A stretch of DNA of 64,000 nt from Triatoma infestans. Lineage: Eukaryota > Arthropoda > Insecta > Hemiptera > Reduviidae. Numbering within the stretch: position 1 is the stretch's first letter; each line of letters starts with the position of its first letter. Below, piece after piece: positions 35,366-46,814 of this stretch. The position numbers and the translations under genes were made by a program. Where the stretch lies: contig JAAEAF010000638.1 of the NCBI GenBank assembly GCA_011037195.1, forward strand, positions 62,001 to 126,000, in the 5' to 3' direction. The notes beneath the pieces are model-generated. The model saw nothing but the letters and a program-made list of their open reading frames with translations. It had not been told where the DNA came from and made no database searches.

Positions 35366-35499
35366 AGGAAGGAAAATGGGATCTTCCAATGAAAGGTGGG
35401 AGTGGGAAGGCGGATGAATGGGTAGGGAAAAACAGATTGAATATGGTTAAATTGTTGTACGCTAATGAAGCAGAATAGTCTCCGTTTCACCAAAACTTA

Positions 35500-36179
35500 A
35501 TAGAAGTTTATGTTTTTTGATAAACCACCCTAAAAAAAATTCAATTTTTCCAAAAAAATGTTTTAAATAAAAATAATAAGTCTATTATATCTGTGCTGTT
35601 AGTATTCCAAATTTAAAGAAAAACTTTAGAGCCGCTTTCAAGAAACTGCCATCACATAAAGTCAGAATCCTATTCCAGTTAAAGTGCCAACCCGGCTAAT
35701 TGAATTTCATCAAATCAGGAATTTCAGCAATGGATCTGAAGATCATTTTACTAAACTAACACTTGAGAGGAAAGTTTTAACATTACATTTCGCCCAGAAA
35801 CAAGTTTGATGAAATGCGTCAATATTTTCATGGAGCAAATCGCAGATAACTGAAAAAAAAAAAAACTATTTAGTAAAAACGCACTTCTGGTCGAAATTTT
35901 AGAAATTTAGTAAATATTATGAGAATGACAGAATCGTATAATAAATATTAAAAAATAGCACTTTAGAAGAATGCATAATCCCACTCTCCATGAAAACCAT
36001 TCTTAAATGAATTTTTTTCGGAAAAATGATACAAATAAAAGTTGTAGCTCTTAATATGTGTAGTTGATATATAAAGTTTTAAGAAAATCCGTTGGAGCCG
36101 TTGGAGAAAATTTAAAAAACAAACAAAAACTGAAGAATCCATTCAGTAATGTGGTACATCCGGTTGAACAATTTTGGCC
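35500..36179 (+). repeat. Hairpin-ended modular repeat, internal modules
   Basis: Modules with CCAAAAAAATGTTTTAAATAAA, CGCACTTCTGG and ACATCCGGTTG in family order. The TCTGGTGTG end is missing, so this is an internal or 5'-truncated part continuing into the tandem array at 36180. Confidence 0.65.
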
Positions 36180-36770
36180 TAAACCTTAAACTTTAAACCT
36201 TACCTGGAACTTAAACGAAATATCAAGATTCAACTTTCTGCGATTTGCCGTTTTTTAGTTATGCCGATCATCCTCCCCTCCCCCCCCCACACACACAGAC
36301 CACTTTTTCGGACTCAGGAAATCAATCTAATCAAGACGTATTTCCGGTGAAAACTCTATGTCGAAAATTTGTCACGATTGTAATACTTCCTCACTAAAAA
36401 CATTCAATAAAGACGCAACTACCGGTTGTCGTATGTCGTAAACTGAAACCTCAAGTCAGACGGGTGGTGGTACCTAAACGGGATATCAAGATTGAACTTT
36501 CTGCGATTTGCCGTTTTTGAGTTATGATCACCATCCCCCCCCTTCCCCACACACCACTTCTCGGAGTCAGGAAATCTCATCAAGACGTGTATTTCCGGAG
36601 AAAACTCTATGTCGAAAATTGGTCTCGATTGTAATACTTCCTCACTGAAAACATTCAATAAAGACGCAACTACCGGTTGTCGTATGTCGTAAACTGAAAC
36701 CTCAAGTCAGATGGGTGGTGGTACCTAAACGAAATATCAAGATTGAACTTTCTGCGATTTGCCGTTTTTG
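36180..36770 (+). repeat. Tandem array, about 251-base period
   Basis: CTTCCTCACT starts at 36386 and again at 36637, giving a 251-base period. CTTTCTGCGATTTGCCG appears three times, at about 36235, 36487 and 36742. The unit is the 3' part of the modular repeat (CGGTTG, TGCGATTT, CGACTCAGG-like and CCGGTGAAAAC words). The two full units are much more alike than modules elsewhere, so the amplification is recent. Confidence 0.8.
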
Positions 36771-37403
36771 AGATCGCACTCTGTTGGAATCGCACACAAA
36801 TTTACTTGAAGGGTTAATTTCTGTTGGGGAAACCTGAAAAACAAGGTGATTATTCATAACTTTTTTCTTTCTTTTCTTATTTCTGCTTACCTAAAAGCAT
36901 TTCTTAACATAGGTATATCAGAATCAAGACGGGATTGCATCTGTAGAAGAACTAAAGCAGAGAATATTAGAAGCCTGTAACTCAGTTAAAGCCGAATCTT
37001 TTCTTTGGCCGTAAGGTACTACTGGCAGAGGAAAGAGCATGTTTATGCATATGTAATGGTGGAGGCCAGTTCGAGTAAGATCTGTAATTAATGAGAAGTA
37101 AAATTTATAATAAAATAGTACTTTTCTTCTTATTCAATAAAAAAAACCGTTATAATATTATCATTTTGAAATTTCTTATAAAAATCATGTTTTCATTCAT
37201 AACTTGTAAAATATCGCTCATGGAAAAAAAATCGTTGAATTAAATTTTTCTTACAAAAAATAGAGAAATCTATTTCTTAAATAAAAACCACACCTCCCCA
37301 TTTGAAAAAAATGAAGTTGGTGCCTGTATCTCGCTTCTGGAAGCACCAAAAAAAATTTGCAAATTAAATTTGGATTTCTAACAAAAAACTACGGGGACAC
37401 GTA
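36771..37403. other. Putative intron, nothing recognised
   Basis: AT-rich sequence between two repeat copies. A short stretch at 36905-37075 is less AT-rich but has no recognisable frame. Confidence 0.4.
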
Positions 37404-38395
37404 TTACTTTCTCTTACTCCTAGTATGAGGAAGTAATGTAATCGTGTCAAATTTTTGATATCGAGTTTTCACCAGAAATATCCGTTTTGAGGTCCCCTGA
37501 GTCCAAAAAAGTGGTTTTTCGAAAATGGTCCTGTGTGTGTATGTGTGTGTGTATGAATGTAAGCGAACAACATAGCTCAAAATTTAAAAAACCGTAGAAA
37601 GTTGAAACTGGATATTCCGTTTAGATATCACCATGGGATCTGACAGTAAGTTATCTGTCAAAATTCCTCAACCGGAAGTACTACTTTACGAATTAGATTT
37701 TTTTTTTTACTGTTTTGCGTTTTTCTCAAAAATGGCTCCGACGATTTTCTTTAAACTTGGAACATCAACCACACAAATAAAGAGCTACAACTTTTATTTG
37801 TAACATTTCACCGAAAAAATGCATTTAAGGGCACTTTTGGGGGAGGGGTGGAGTTAGGTTTCCATTTAAAGTGCTATTTCATTTATTAGACAATTCTCAC
37901 ATCTAAGTAATGTTAATTAGAATTAAATATTTTGTTGAAATTCCGAATTTGAAAAAATCGGATAACCGGAAATGCGTTTACTTTACCACTTTACTAAATG
38001 ATTTATTCTCTTTTTCGCAATTTTCTCAAAAATCGTTAAAACCGCAACTACAACTTTTGTTTAAAACATTCTCTGGAAAAATTCATTTAAGGGTACTTTT
38101 AGAGGGAGGGGTGAGGTTATGTTTTTTCTCTAAAGTACTATCATAGTTGATTATACAATGCAAATAAAATTAATTTGGAATAAATAGATGGCGAAAATTC
38201 CGAGTTTAAAAAAAATGAGTAAACCGGAAGTGCGCTTTTACTGAACAGTTTTTTTTCCAGTTTTTGACGAATTTTTCGTTAAATTTGGTACACAAACTAT
38301 AAAATTTGTCAATTATAAATTTTGAGAACAGGAGTGAGAGAAAGTTGTGTGAGTGTTTCACACCAGATTTTTTTTTTTTTTTTTTTAGTTTTGTT
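37404..38395 (-). repeat. Hairpin-ended modular repeat, complete copy
   Basis: On the plus strand it opens with the terminal hairpin (TACTTTCTCTTACTC against TATGAGGAAGTA), then TGTAATCGTGTCAAATTTT. Three related modules follow, each with an ACCGGAAGT-type word, a TTTTCTCAAAAATGG-type word and a TTCATTTAAGGG-type word. It closes with GAGAGAAAGTTGTGTGAG, the complement of the TCTGGTGTGAAACAC end, and a long T run. About 1 kb. Together with 58531-59535 it defines the family. Confidence 0.85.
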
Positions 38396-39289
38396 CTAGC
38401 TACCTTAGTTTCCGATAAAAGTCTTAGGTATCCATATACCTTGGGGCACCCGGTATATTTAGCCATGGAGAAAATAAAATTGTAAAAAACAAAAAAAAAA
38501 TCCAAATAGGAATACAAATATTTATATTATATAAATAAATAAATAAATAAATAAAGAATTTAATATAAATGATTGAAAGAGAAAATAAGGACAAATAAGA
38601 ACAAAATAAAAATAAAATTAAAGAAGGGTACGTGGGCTAAATTTAGGACGGAAAAGATATTGAGTTGTCAACTGTATATAGTCAAATATACATAGAAAGT
38701 CATGTATAGAGCTGTGTGTACAGAAAAGGGAAGGCTATGTATGGGTAGTGTGAGTTAGTAGAAGAAGAGATATGTGAAGCATGTATATGCTAATTCAAAT
38801 CTAGCATGTACAGCAGCGCACGCATAGCACTCAAACATATTATATAAAACATATACACATACTGTTGGATGAGGACACAGTAACACACACATTGAGGTAC
38901 AAAGTGGCTAGGCTATATATGTATATATAAAGTATACTCATCACAGTGAGATCTATTGTGGAATATATACATATATATAAGAGAAGAGAAAGAGAGAGAT
39001 GATAATGTAAATAAGGTGATGTGCCGCTCCTCTGTATCCGTACGACTGCAGAACATTAAGTACCATCTCTACTTGCTCAAACTCTCTATCTAATTTATAT
39101 ATATATATATACTGGTAATATACAGTGAAATATAAATCAGAGAGCAGCTCTCATACCCTGATACTGCATTTTCTCTCTTCATAGAAGTAGGGACAGCGAC
39201 AACAAAATAACCTGCCACTCAGCAATCTAAATAACTCTCTTCCCATCTCCAAGCTTTCATATAATTTACAAAGACTTATTAAAAATCTA
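38396..39289. other. Putative intron with simple repeats
   Basis: Has (AAAT)n at about 38530-38555, TATATA tracts near 38915-38975 and 39098-39110, and an A/G-rich tract near 38982-39000. GGGGCACCCGGTATA near 38443 resembles ends of some DNA transposons but has no partner. Confidence 0.4.
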
Positions 39290-39420
39290 ATGTGAAACAC
39301 TCGCACTAGACTTTCGTTTAAGGCAATTCTGATAATTCTAATCAACAATATTAGAATTTTCGCTAAATAGAATTGAAAAACTATTCAGTTGGTGTAGTAA
39401 TCAAGTCAATAACTCCTCTG
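39290..39420 (+). repeat. 5' fragment of the modular repeat family
   Basis: Starts TCTAATGTGAAACACTCGCAC after an A-run, then ACTTTCGTTTAAGG, a mutated version of the conserved 5' end. It loses similarity after about 130 bases. Confidence 0.6.
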
Positions 39421-39639
39421 AAAAAGCCTATTGCAATATGGGTGAAATCAAGAACGTGGACTGAAACCGGAAAACCATGGTATAATATTACACATGCCTA
39501 TACATTATTTTGGTTTTAATGAAGTGCTCACTCTTTCTTTATCTCTACAAAAATTGTTTTGTACTTATTTACTCTTTATTTTGTGAATAAACTAGTTAAA
39601 AACGGCATTGTACAAAATTAATTATCAACAATAAATATA

Positions 39640-39965
39640 CAAATTGCAATGGCATCCAGCAGAGAGAAGAGAGGTTCTCTCTGGTTAACAGAGACTACTA
39701 CCTGACTTAGGCAGGCTAGAGTGGGAGAACCTGTGTATATAAGCCAGTGAGAATCTATCTAAGGGAATATCTATCAGATTCAACCATACATCGTATCGTG
39801 TCATATCTCTACTCCTACCTTTTATTCTATCAGTTTCATTATAAAGTCCAGTGCAGTTAGTGTAAACTTATAGCCTACATTATAACAGTGTCTTCATATC
39901 TCGTTCAATCAATCAAACCTAATTTCTCTCCTCAACAACTCCATTATAAAATTGTAATCGAAAAT
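39640..39965 (+). promoter_or_regulatory. LTR-like segment with TATA box
   Basis: ACTTAGGCAGGCTAGAG, AGTGGGAGAACC and the TATA-like GTATATAAGCC are followed by a C/T-rich stretch. The block is shared with the minus strand at 31950-32150. It most likely represents part of a solo LTR; exact ends and target duplication were not found. Confidence 0.4.
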
Positions 39966-40935
39966 ATCTGGTGTGAAACACACACACACACCACTGTCTC
40001 TTACTCCAATTAATACCATTTAATTAATAAATTTTCTTTAAAATTGTAACATTTACATGTTTAGTTGAGCTAGTCATTAAAAAAAAGAAGGTAGGGGTTA
40101 TAATTTTATACCTGAGCTGACTCCCCCCCAAAAAAACACCTATAAATACAGTTTTTCGGATAAATGTTTATCGTATTGTCAGTATTGACAATATAACCAT
40201 CAATATTCGTGCTAACCAATCACAATACTTCATTACCTTACACGATCAATATTATGAAGTAACGAAGTTTGTGATTGGTTAGCACGAGTATTGATGGTTA
40301 TATTGTCAATACTGATATTAACAATATTATTGACCGTGTAGAGGCCGCTTTTTAAATAAAAGTGATACCTTTTTATCTGTGCGGTAAGCCCTCCAAGTTA
40401 GAAGTAAAACCGTTGTAGCTATTCCCCCCCCCAAAAAAACCTCAAACCTATTCTGTAAAGACGCACTTCCAGTTTATCGGATTTTCTTCAAATTTGGAAT
40501 TCTATCAATGTTTGTAATGAATATTAAATACTGTTCCCTCTGAATCCCCAAAAGTAAATTTTCCGGGAAAATGTTTCAAATAAAAGTGATAGGTATCTAA
40601 GTGTGTAGATAGTATGCAATGTTTAAAGAAAATGGTGAAAAACTGAAGTAAAAAGAACTATTCAGCAAGTCACAGCGCCGGTTGGACTTTGCCCGAAAGC
40701 TTCGCGATAGAAGGTCTTAAACGGTAATCCACGTTTGAGCTTCCTGCAATATTTGAGATATTTTGTTCACTCACACACTCACTCATACACACACACACCA
40801 TTCGCTAAAAATACTTTTTTCGTACTCAGGGAACGTGAAAGCATGTATTTCCGATTATTACTCATTTTAAAAATTTGACATAATCGCAATAATTTGACAC
40901 AAAATATTTTTCACATGATCGCTAGAAAGTAAAAA
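39966..40935 (+). repeat. Hairpin-ended modular repeat, interrupted copy
   Basis: Begins TCTGGTGTGAAACACACAC and shows the family's modules (GACGCACTTCC near 40450, TTCCGGGAAAATG near 40560). It ends near GCTAGAAAGTAAAAACG with a decayed hairpin. A palindromic insert at 40180-40314 splits it. Confidence 0.65.
40180..40314. mobile_element. Long palindrome, hairpin MITE-like
   Basis: The arm starting CAGTATTGACAATATAACC and the arm ending GGTTATATTGTCAATACTG are near-perfect inverted copies of almost 60 bases each around a central spacer of about 20 bases. It lies within a modular repeat copy. It has no coding capacity. The structure is that of a foldback or MITE element, but no target duplication could be assigned. 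Confidence 0.75.
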
Positions 40936-42170
40936 CGCTAGATGGCACTTGTTGGTTAATTTGAATAGTTTCTAAAGAGCTGTATCCAGAAGTGTCCGGT
41001 AGAGTCCACAATGAGATATTTATTGCCGATAATAATAATAAAATTATGTTCCCGATCTAGATACTGCAACTGATTAATGTTAGATACTGCAACTGATTAA
41101 TGTAACTTATTGTTCGTACCGCATACCGCTATCAGATTTACGTAAGTAAACTCATTTCTATAAATTCATTAGTTTAAATTCATACTTATTTTCCTGTACA
41201 TACTTTTTTAGTTAATAAGTTAGAATTAATATTCCATTCCTTTCTTTTCTATCAATAAATGTTTCTCTTTCAATTTATTTTATTTTCTCAGAATTATCAT
41301 TTCAGTTCATTCTAATTCCAATCTTTTTTCCGCCAGATTTATTCTGCTCTTTGAGCCTCTCTCTTCATCCTTGAACTATCATCTTAGTGGCGTCCTTAAT
41401 GGCCAAAATTTTGGAAATCTCTCCGTTACCTATTTCTCTTTATTTCTGAAAGCTTCGGCTATCTGGCGCCCGAAAGATAATATTTCTATGATTAAATTCT
41501 CTTAAAATTTAGTTATAAAGCAGGTTATGAAATTTAGTTAAAAGTATTCAATCAGTTTTTTGACAGTACGTAGTAATACTTCTATAAACGTAATTAGTAT
41601 TTCTTTGTTGGTTTTCTTTTATCGTATCTTGTTGTCTTTCATTTTCATATTCAGAAAAGATAATTTCCAATGAAAACCCCAATTTTGAAAATTTGATGAT
41701 CTCAATATTTCTGCAGGAAGAGAAAGAAAGCAAACATGCGATGTCACTTAAGGGATCCAGCGGAGGAAGAAGAGGACTTTCTTAAGATTTTTAAAAAGGA
41801 AAATTGACATCACTTTAAATAACTAAATACGAGTATTACCATATTTAGAAAGAGAAACCTAAAACAAAGTTTATATAATACTAACTGTATGAATGAAGAA
41901 AATATAATGGAGACATCATGTCTGTATCACAGTATATTTCAAACATGTGTGACATTTATTTAATTGGCATGTCTATCTTAGGACAAAGTTCGTACATAGT
42001 AAATAGAGTCGCGCTACTAAGGGTTAATGATATTCTTCCCTAGAAACTGTATTCTATTTTTATCTCTTTGTAGGACAATAACAATAATTATTACCATGAG
42101 AAACCTTTATATTTTGTCAGTTAGAGAACAAAATTTCTTACAAATTGTTATAAAAACAATTATTTTTATT
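40936..42170. other. Putative intron, mostly unassigned
   Basis: Contains a short tandem duplication, TAGATACTGCAACTGATTAATG, near 41058-41102. A decayed terminal piece of the modular repeat lies near 41640-41735. No coding region. Confidence 0.4.
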
Positions 42171-42171
42171 A

Positions 42172-42410
42172 TTGCGATCGTGTCAAATTTTCGAAATTGA
42201 GTTTTCACCGGAAATACATGTTTGGGGGGGGGGTCCCTGAATATGAAAAGAAAAAAAAAAAGATTTTAGCGTATGATTTGTATGTATGTATGTGTGTATG
42301 TATTTGTGTGTGTTTTAAGAGAATTTACCAAAAATCGAAAAGTCATAGAAAGCTTACACTTGGTATTACATTTAGGCACATCCACGATACCTAATTTGGT
42401 AGTTGGATGT
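42172..42410 (-). repeat. Fragment of the modular repeat family
   Basis: GCGATCGTGTCAAATTTTCG, then GAGTTTTCACCGGAAATAC and the module order up to CATCCACGATACC match the hairpin-end half of complete copies. The hairpin itself is missing. Confidence 0.65.
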
Positions 42411-42474
42411 TTTATAATCGAAATCGTTATTATAGTATGAAAAGAATTTTCTGTTTCACGCCTGAAAAAATAGG

Positions 42475-43006
42475 CATTACTTTATCTATCTATCTCCATG
42501 GCGCTACAACCCTTGGTGGGTCCTAGCCTCCTCTAGGAAGTCTATTCCAGCTGTCTCAGTTGTTTGCAGCTGCTTTCCAGTTGCGAATACCCAGGAGATT
42601 TCTCGCATCGTTGGCAACACCATTCAGCTATCTGAGCTTCGGTCTGCCGCCTTTCTTGTTGTGCCCACTTCTCCTTCCAGAATTTTCCTTGGCACTTCAT
42701 CTTGTTCCATTCTAATTACAAGAATGGCCCGCCCAGCTCAATCTGTTTAACCTAATCTTCTTCACTATATCTGCTTCTCCATATAATTCATACAACTCCC
42801 TATACTTTCTTCTTCTCCATAAATTACCTTCTTTAATTGGACCAAAGATTTTTCGAAGAATTTTCCTTTCGAAAATAAGGAGGTTTTTTTCATCTGTCTT
42901 AAGAATGGTCCAGGTTTGAGAAGCATACGTTAGGATTGTAAGAATGAGCGTTTTGTAGAGCCTAATTTTGGTTTGCCTGGATATCAGATTGCTCTTCATT
43001 ACTTTA
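42475..43006 (-). mobile_element. LINE 3' fragment with 10-bp target-site duplication
   Basis: CATTACTTTA at 42475-42484 and 42997-43006 flanks 512 bases. The minus strand codes for SRQTKIRLYKTLILTIL, then [37 protein letters not shown] and RLSWAGH, the same C-terminal region as in the LINE at 24255-25428. Like that copy it ends in (GATA)n at its 3' edge. It is 5' truncated. Confidence 0.87.
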
Positions 43007-43009
43007 CTT

Positions 43010-43470
43010 TACTTAAAGTATTGATAAAAGTTGAAGAAAATCGGTTTACCGGAAATGCTGTTTTAGAGAATAGGTTTTTGAGTTTTTTGAAGTTTTCTCT
43101 AAACCAATTTTTTTTTTTTTATAATTTAAGGCGCGTCAACATCTAATGGTCATTGCGTCCAGAGCCTTCTCGGTGCACTGCCGGCCTCCGGACAGTGGAT
43201 TCTCGTTACAGACACCAATGTCCATCACCGGACAGTGAGCTGCAGAGGCTCCTAGGAAGAAAAAATCTAAGGGTAGCACAGCTGGACTCGAACCCGGGTC
43301 CTCCGCGTGGGAGTCTAGTGCGCTAACCACTTAGCTAATCCTTTCTCTCTCTCTCTCTCTAAACCAGTTGTAACAATTTTCATTAAACTTGGAAACATCA
43401 CTTTTACTTGCCATATTTTTCTGCAAAAATTATTTTTAGGTGGTTCTGAGGAACCTGAGATGTAAAACTT
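43010..43470 (-). repeat. Modular repeat piece split by a SINE
   Basis: GGTTTACCGGAAATGCTG to CTCTAAACCA (43106), continued after the SINE at 43361 by AAACCAGTTG and TTTCATTAAACTTGG. Removing the SINE restores the usual module order. Confidence 0.7.
43097..43366 (-). mobile_element. tRNA-derived SINE with 10-bp target-site duplication
   Basis: CTCTAAACCA at 43097-43106 and 43357-43366 flanks the element. The minus strand begins beside a (GA)n tract, then GGATTAGCTAAGTGGTTAGC (A box) and GGGTTCGAGTCC (B box). A body with CTAGGAGCCTCT follows, with an A-rich tail against the duplication. The body matches the SINE at 15361-15540. Confidence 0.87.
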
Positions 43471-43473
43471 CAA

Positions 43474-44517
43474 ATGTGTTTGTTCATTATTGGCTCTCTA
43501 TATTTAGAAGTACCCTTTTCATCCACAGGTAAGTTTTTCAAGGCCTCAAAACATTTTATATCTGTAGGAAGGCTTGCTATCAATAAAGTGAAAAGCATTC
43601 TAGTCAACTCACTGGCTGTTAATCATGAGTCCAGGAAAAACTTCAATTCTATTATTAAAGCGACCATGTTATATTCTTCAGAAATTAAGGGTTACAACTA
43701 CTTAGATGAACTTGAGTCTGTGCAAGTACAATTTGCCTAAAACCTTTCCCAATTCCTTTGTTAGATTGGAATTTGGTTTAACTCCAATTAGAGCATGGTA
43801 TTTAAGGCGATGCTTTCTCTTTTAATTAAATTAATTCAAATGGATGCGTCACGTTTACCTAAAACTTTTTACAATATTATGTGCAAGGTGAACTGTGATA
43901 GTGATAAAAAAAGCCATACAATTTTATTTCTTTTATTCGAAAGATGCTGGACATCTTTAGGCTGTTTGGATATATCTTTTCAATTCAAGGTTCTTTACTT
44001 CTGAGGCAAGAGAAAAATAATATTATTGATAAATGTAACAAGTTTATGTGTGAAGTTATAAAGAATGTTATAAATAGTAAATATAATCCGTTTTATAGAT
44101 TAGTGTGCAATTTTGGGCGTGGAGAGTTTTATGTTTTATTCGGCTGGCAATACTAGTATTAAGAAAATAAGAATAATCAGTTAGTTAGGCCTTTTTATAG
44201 GTTAGCACAATATCGTTTGTATATAAATAATTCTTTTTATGATTTTGATTCAAATGAAATTCGTATAACTTGTAAACTAGGTTCTGCTGATTCTGTTTTA
44301 TATTTTCTTTGAGAATGTAAGGTTTTATAGCCACATTGGGAGGTCATTATTTTAACAATATTGATCTATCTATGCATGATAAAGATTGTTATGAAGTCTT
44401 ATTTTCAATTAACACCATTCACCAAATTAATTCCATTTATAATTATTGTAAACAAGCCGTTAGTATAAGAAGTTTTGTACTTGTCGAATAATATATAATG
44501 TTTAACATATGTTTACG
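43474..44517 (+). mobile_element. LINE 3' half remnant
   Basis: Plus-strand frames read FFKASKHFISVGRLAINKVK, then YSSEIKGYNYLDELESVQ, then SMVFKAMLSLLIKLI and CNFGRGEFYVLFG. This is the order of the region after the reverse transcriptase in some arthropod non-LTR elements. Several stops and shifts are present. It ends with an AT-rich 3' region next to the 40-base direct repeat. It is a different family from the (GATA)-tailed LINEs. Confidence 0.7.
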
Positions 44518-44856
44518 AAATCGGTATTATAGTATGAAAAGAATTTTCTGTTTCACGATGTGCTAATCTTTCACTTTTATTTTTCACTTTTAGATTTTCT
44601 TATTTTTCTTAGTTTTTCTTAGAGTTTTGTATTTATTATCACTATCTCTCTATGATTAGGACTGGTATGTTTATAATATTGGCTCATTTTTTGCTCTGGG
44701 CAAACTCCTTACTCAAAGCTAACGCTGTATAGCAAAGAAAAAAATAAATTAATAAATAATAAATTATTGGCTCTCTACAATGTAATCATTCTCTACCTGC
44801 CACTGCTAGGAGAGGTGGACACTTATCCCCCTTCCCCAACACCTGCATTTTTATGT

Positions 44857-45290
44857 TGGGGACTGTGATGGCATATCACAAGTTAGATTAGTTCCCTGCT
44901 ATCCGCAAGGAACGCAAAGATCTTATGTTCAAACGAAACCAACCAAGGGTTGGGGATGAAGTATCGTCCTGCTTCCCCTACTACAGATGTCTATATTGAA
45001 GAAAAATAGGACAGTGGACGCCCCATTCTATCACCATCTTCAAGAACGAAGACACCTTCCGTGCGATCAGCCAACCACAAACATCCAGTCTACTACACCA
45101 GCCACTTGCCTATCTCTCAGTATATCTCTCATTTAGTTTTCTCTCCCCGTCTCTTATCTCTTAACTTAATTAAGTCAAGTCCTTAGAATTATAAGAGTAT
45201 ATACATTAATTATAGTGCAGTAGTCATAACATTTTGTTCTTAATTATAAACCCCTGAAACACCCAATAAAGAAAATTTTTCATTTTTTAT
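44857..45290 (+). mobile_element. Possible solo LTR
   Basis: Starts TGTTGGGGACTGTGATGG, with CATATCACA close by. It contains a C/T-rich stretch, a TATATACA element near 45198 and an AATAAA near 45266. A similar opening, TGGTGATGGTATGTCACAGG, occurs at 46789. No primer-binding site or internal coding region is attached, so this remains tentative. Confidence 0.35.
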
Positions 45291-46370
45291 ATTACTGCAT
45301 TTAAGAGGAGTCTGAGAAATGCGTGTGAATGGTTGATACCAGATTTCAAAAAATTAAAATAAAATCTGACCATAAAATGAGAACTCTGTCATACTCGTAT
45401 ATGAGTCATAATCTTAACTGTTCTCTAAAATATTTATAATTATTAACCACGATTAAATAAATGTAGTAAACATTCCAACTTTGATTAAAAACATTTGTCA
45501 CCCAGATTTTTAAGAAATGAAATGGGTGAAAATCGCATCTGCAATTAAACTTTTTTTTTGTACAAATATTTTTTCACAAACTTAATGTTTAACAAATTTC
45601 TTAAGAATAACTTAAGAATAACATAAATAAATTAAAACACTAAATGAGGAATAGGAAGGTGTTAAAGGAAAAGGAACAGGCAAATAGGCAAGACAGACTT
45701 CCACTTGATACTGTTGGGAACGTCTAGTGTGTGAGTGAGAAACAGAAATTGAGTACAGTAGAAAACTGGGATGGATGAATGAATGAACGGGATATGTCTG
45801 GGGACGGGTGGTGCAGGCAGTGTGGTGTGCGCACACTCTGCCGGATAGTGGCTGGATGAGTCAGTGAGTCTGGGTTGAAAGGGCAACTACTGGAAGATCG
45901 ATGTGAGCTCGTCCGCCCACGCCAATGCACAGTGTTCAGAAGGCGGCCAAACATATACAACAATTACTAAACCCCTTACACCCCGCCATTAACCACCCCT
46001 GCAGCACACAACAACGCTCCCAATATATAAATAAATAAAAAAGGAAGAAGACTTACAACACCTCCTCGGTGTAATGTTACAGTAGACTTCAGCGCACTCT
46101 GCCACCATCAATCACACCACCACAACACCACACCGCTTCCTAAACCAACTAACCTTCTACCACTATCATTTTCATTCTGTAAACCATGATACTGCCGCCA
46201 AATACATTTCTCCCTTTAATAAACATTAATGAAATAACTTTTGACCAACCAAGGTCATACTGTAGGTGGAGAAGGTTATAAGTTGTATTTTTTTTTATGA
46301 ATGAATTATTTTTTTAACGTTTTATAAAGTTGTTGCAAACCAATTTTTATAATTATTGTTTAAAAAAAAA
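45291..46370. other. Putative intron with GC-richer patch
   Basis: 45640-46200 is clearly less AT-rich than its surroundings and has open frames on the minus strand. Those frames are low-complexity (Ser, His, Thr, Pro) and show no domain. It could be a promoter or untranslated exon region, or old transposon DNA. Confidence 0.35.
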
Positions 46371-46371
46371 A

Positions 46372-46545
46372 AATCTAGTGTGAAACAGCAATAATAGCAC
46401 TTTCTCTTACTGCAATTTATAAATGACAAATTTTCTTCAAACTACACACATAATAAAATAACCCTAATTGAAACAACTTCCGGTTAACCGAGTTTTTTTT
46501 CAAAACCAGAATTATGGGAACATATTTAATTAGTTATAATTCTCT
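46372..46545 (+). repeat. 5' fragment of the modular repeat family
   Basis: Starts TCTAGTGTGAAACAGC after an A-run, then GCACTTTCTCTTACTGCA and AACTTCCGGTTAACCG. About 170 bases retain similarity. Confidence 0.6.
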
Positions 46546-46814
46546 CCATCAACAATAATAATTATTAATAATAATAATTAAAAAAGAAATATATTGGAAA
46601 TGTTTCATGTTAAAAAAGATAAGTTATCTAATCAATTTTAGAACAGACACCAAAAACCTATCCGTCAGTTATAAGTTATAACAATCTCCTGGAATATCCA
46701 AAACAACATAGAGACTAAGACACGTTTTTACCATCCGCTTTCCTAGCCCTTTATAAACCTTGATCCATCCAATGCCCGTAACACTTGGTGATGGTATGTC
46801 ACAGGTTAAACTAG

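Larger units (their letters stand above)
42421..44557. repeat. 40-base direct repeats flanking a composite insert
   Basis: The 40 bases at 42421-42460 recur at 44518-44557 with one mismatch (shared words TATTATAGTATG and TTCTGTTTCACG). The 2057 bases between hold a minus-strand LINE, a modular repeat piece with a SINE in it, and a plus-strand LINE. The duplication may be a long target-site duplication of the plus-strand LINE or the result of a recombination. Confidence 0.75.

Noticed and set aside
35272..35493. Minus-strand frames rich in Phe, Ser and Cys across 34633-35493
   Set aside because: They come from antisense reading of the modular repeat and its (CA)n and (GA)n tracts.
38440..38465. 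DNA transposon end GGGGCACCCGGTATA
   Set aside because: A single short word with no matching inverted end or target duplication.
45612..45963. Overlapping minus-strand frames in a GC-richer patch
   Set aside because: Three frames are open at once with low-complexity Ser/His/Thr/Pro content, and there is no domain or splice support.
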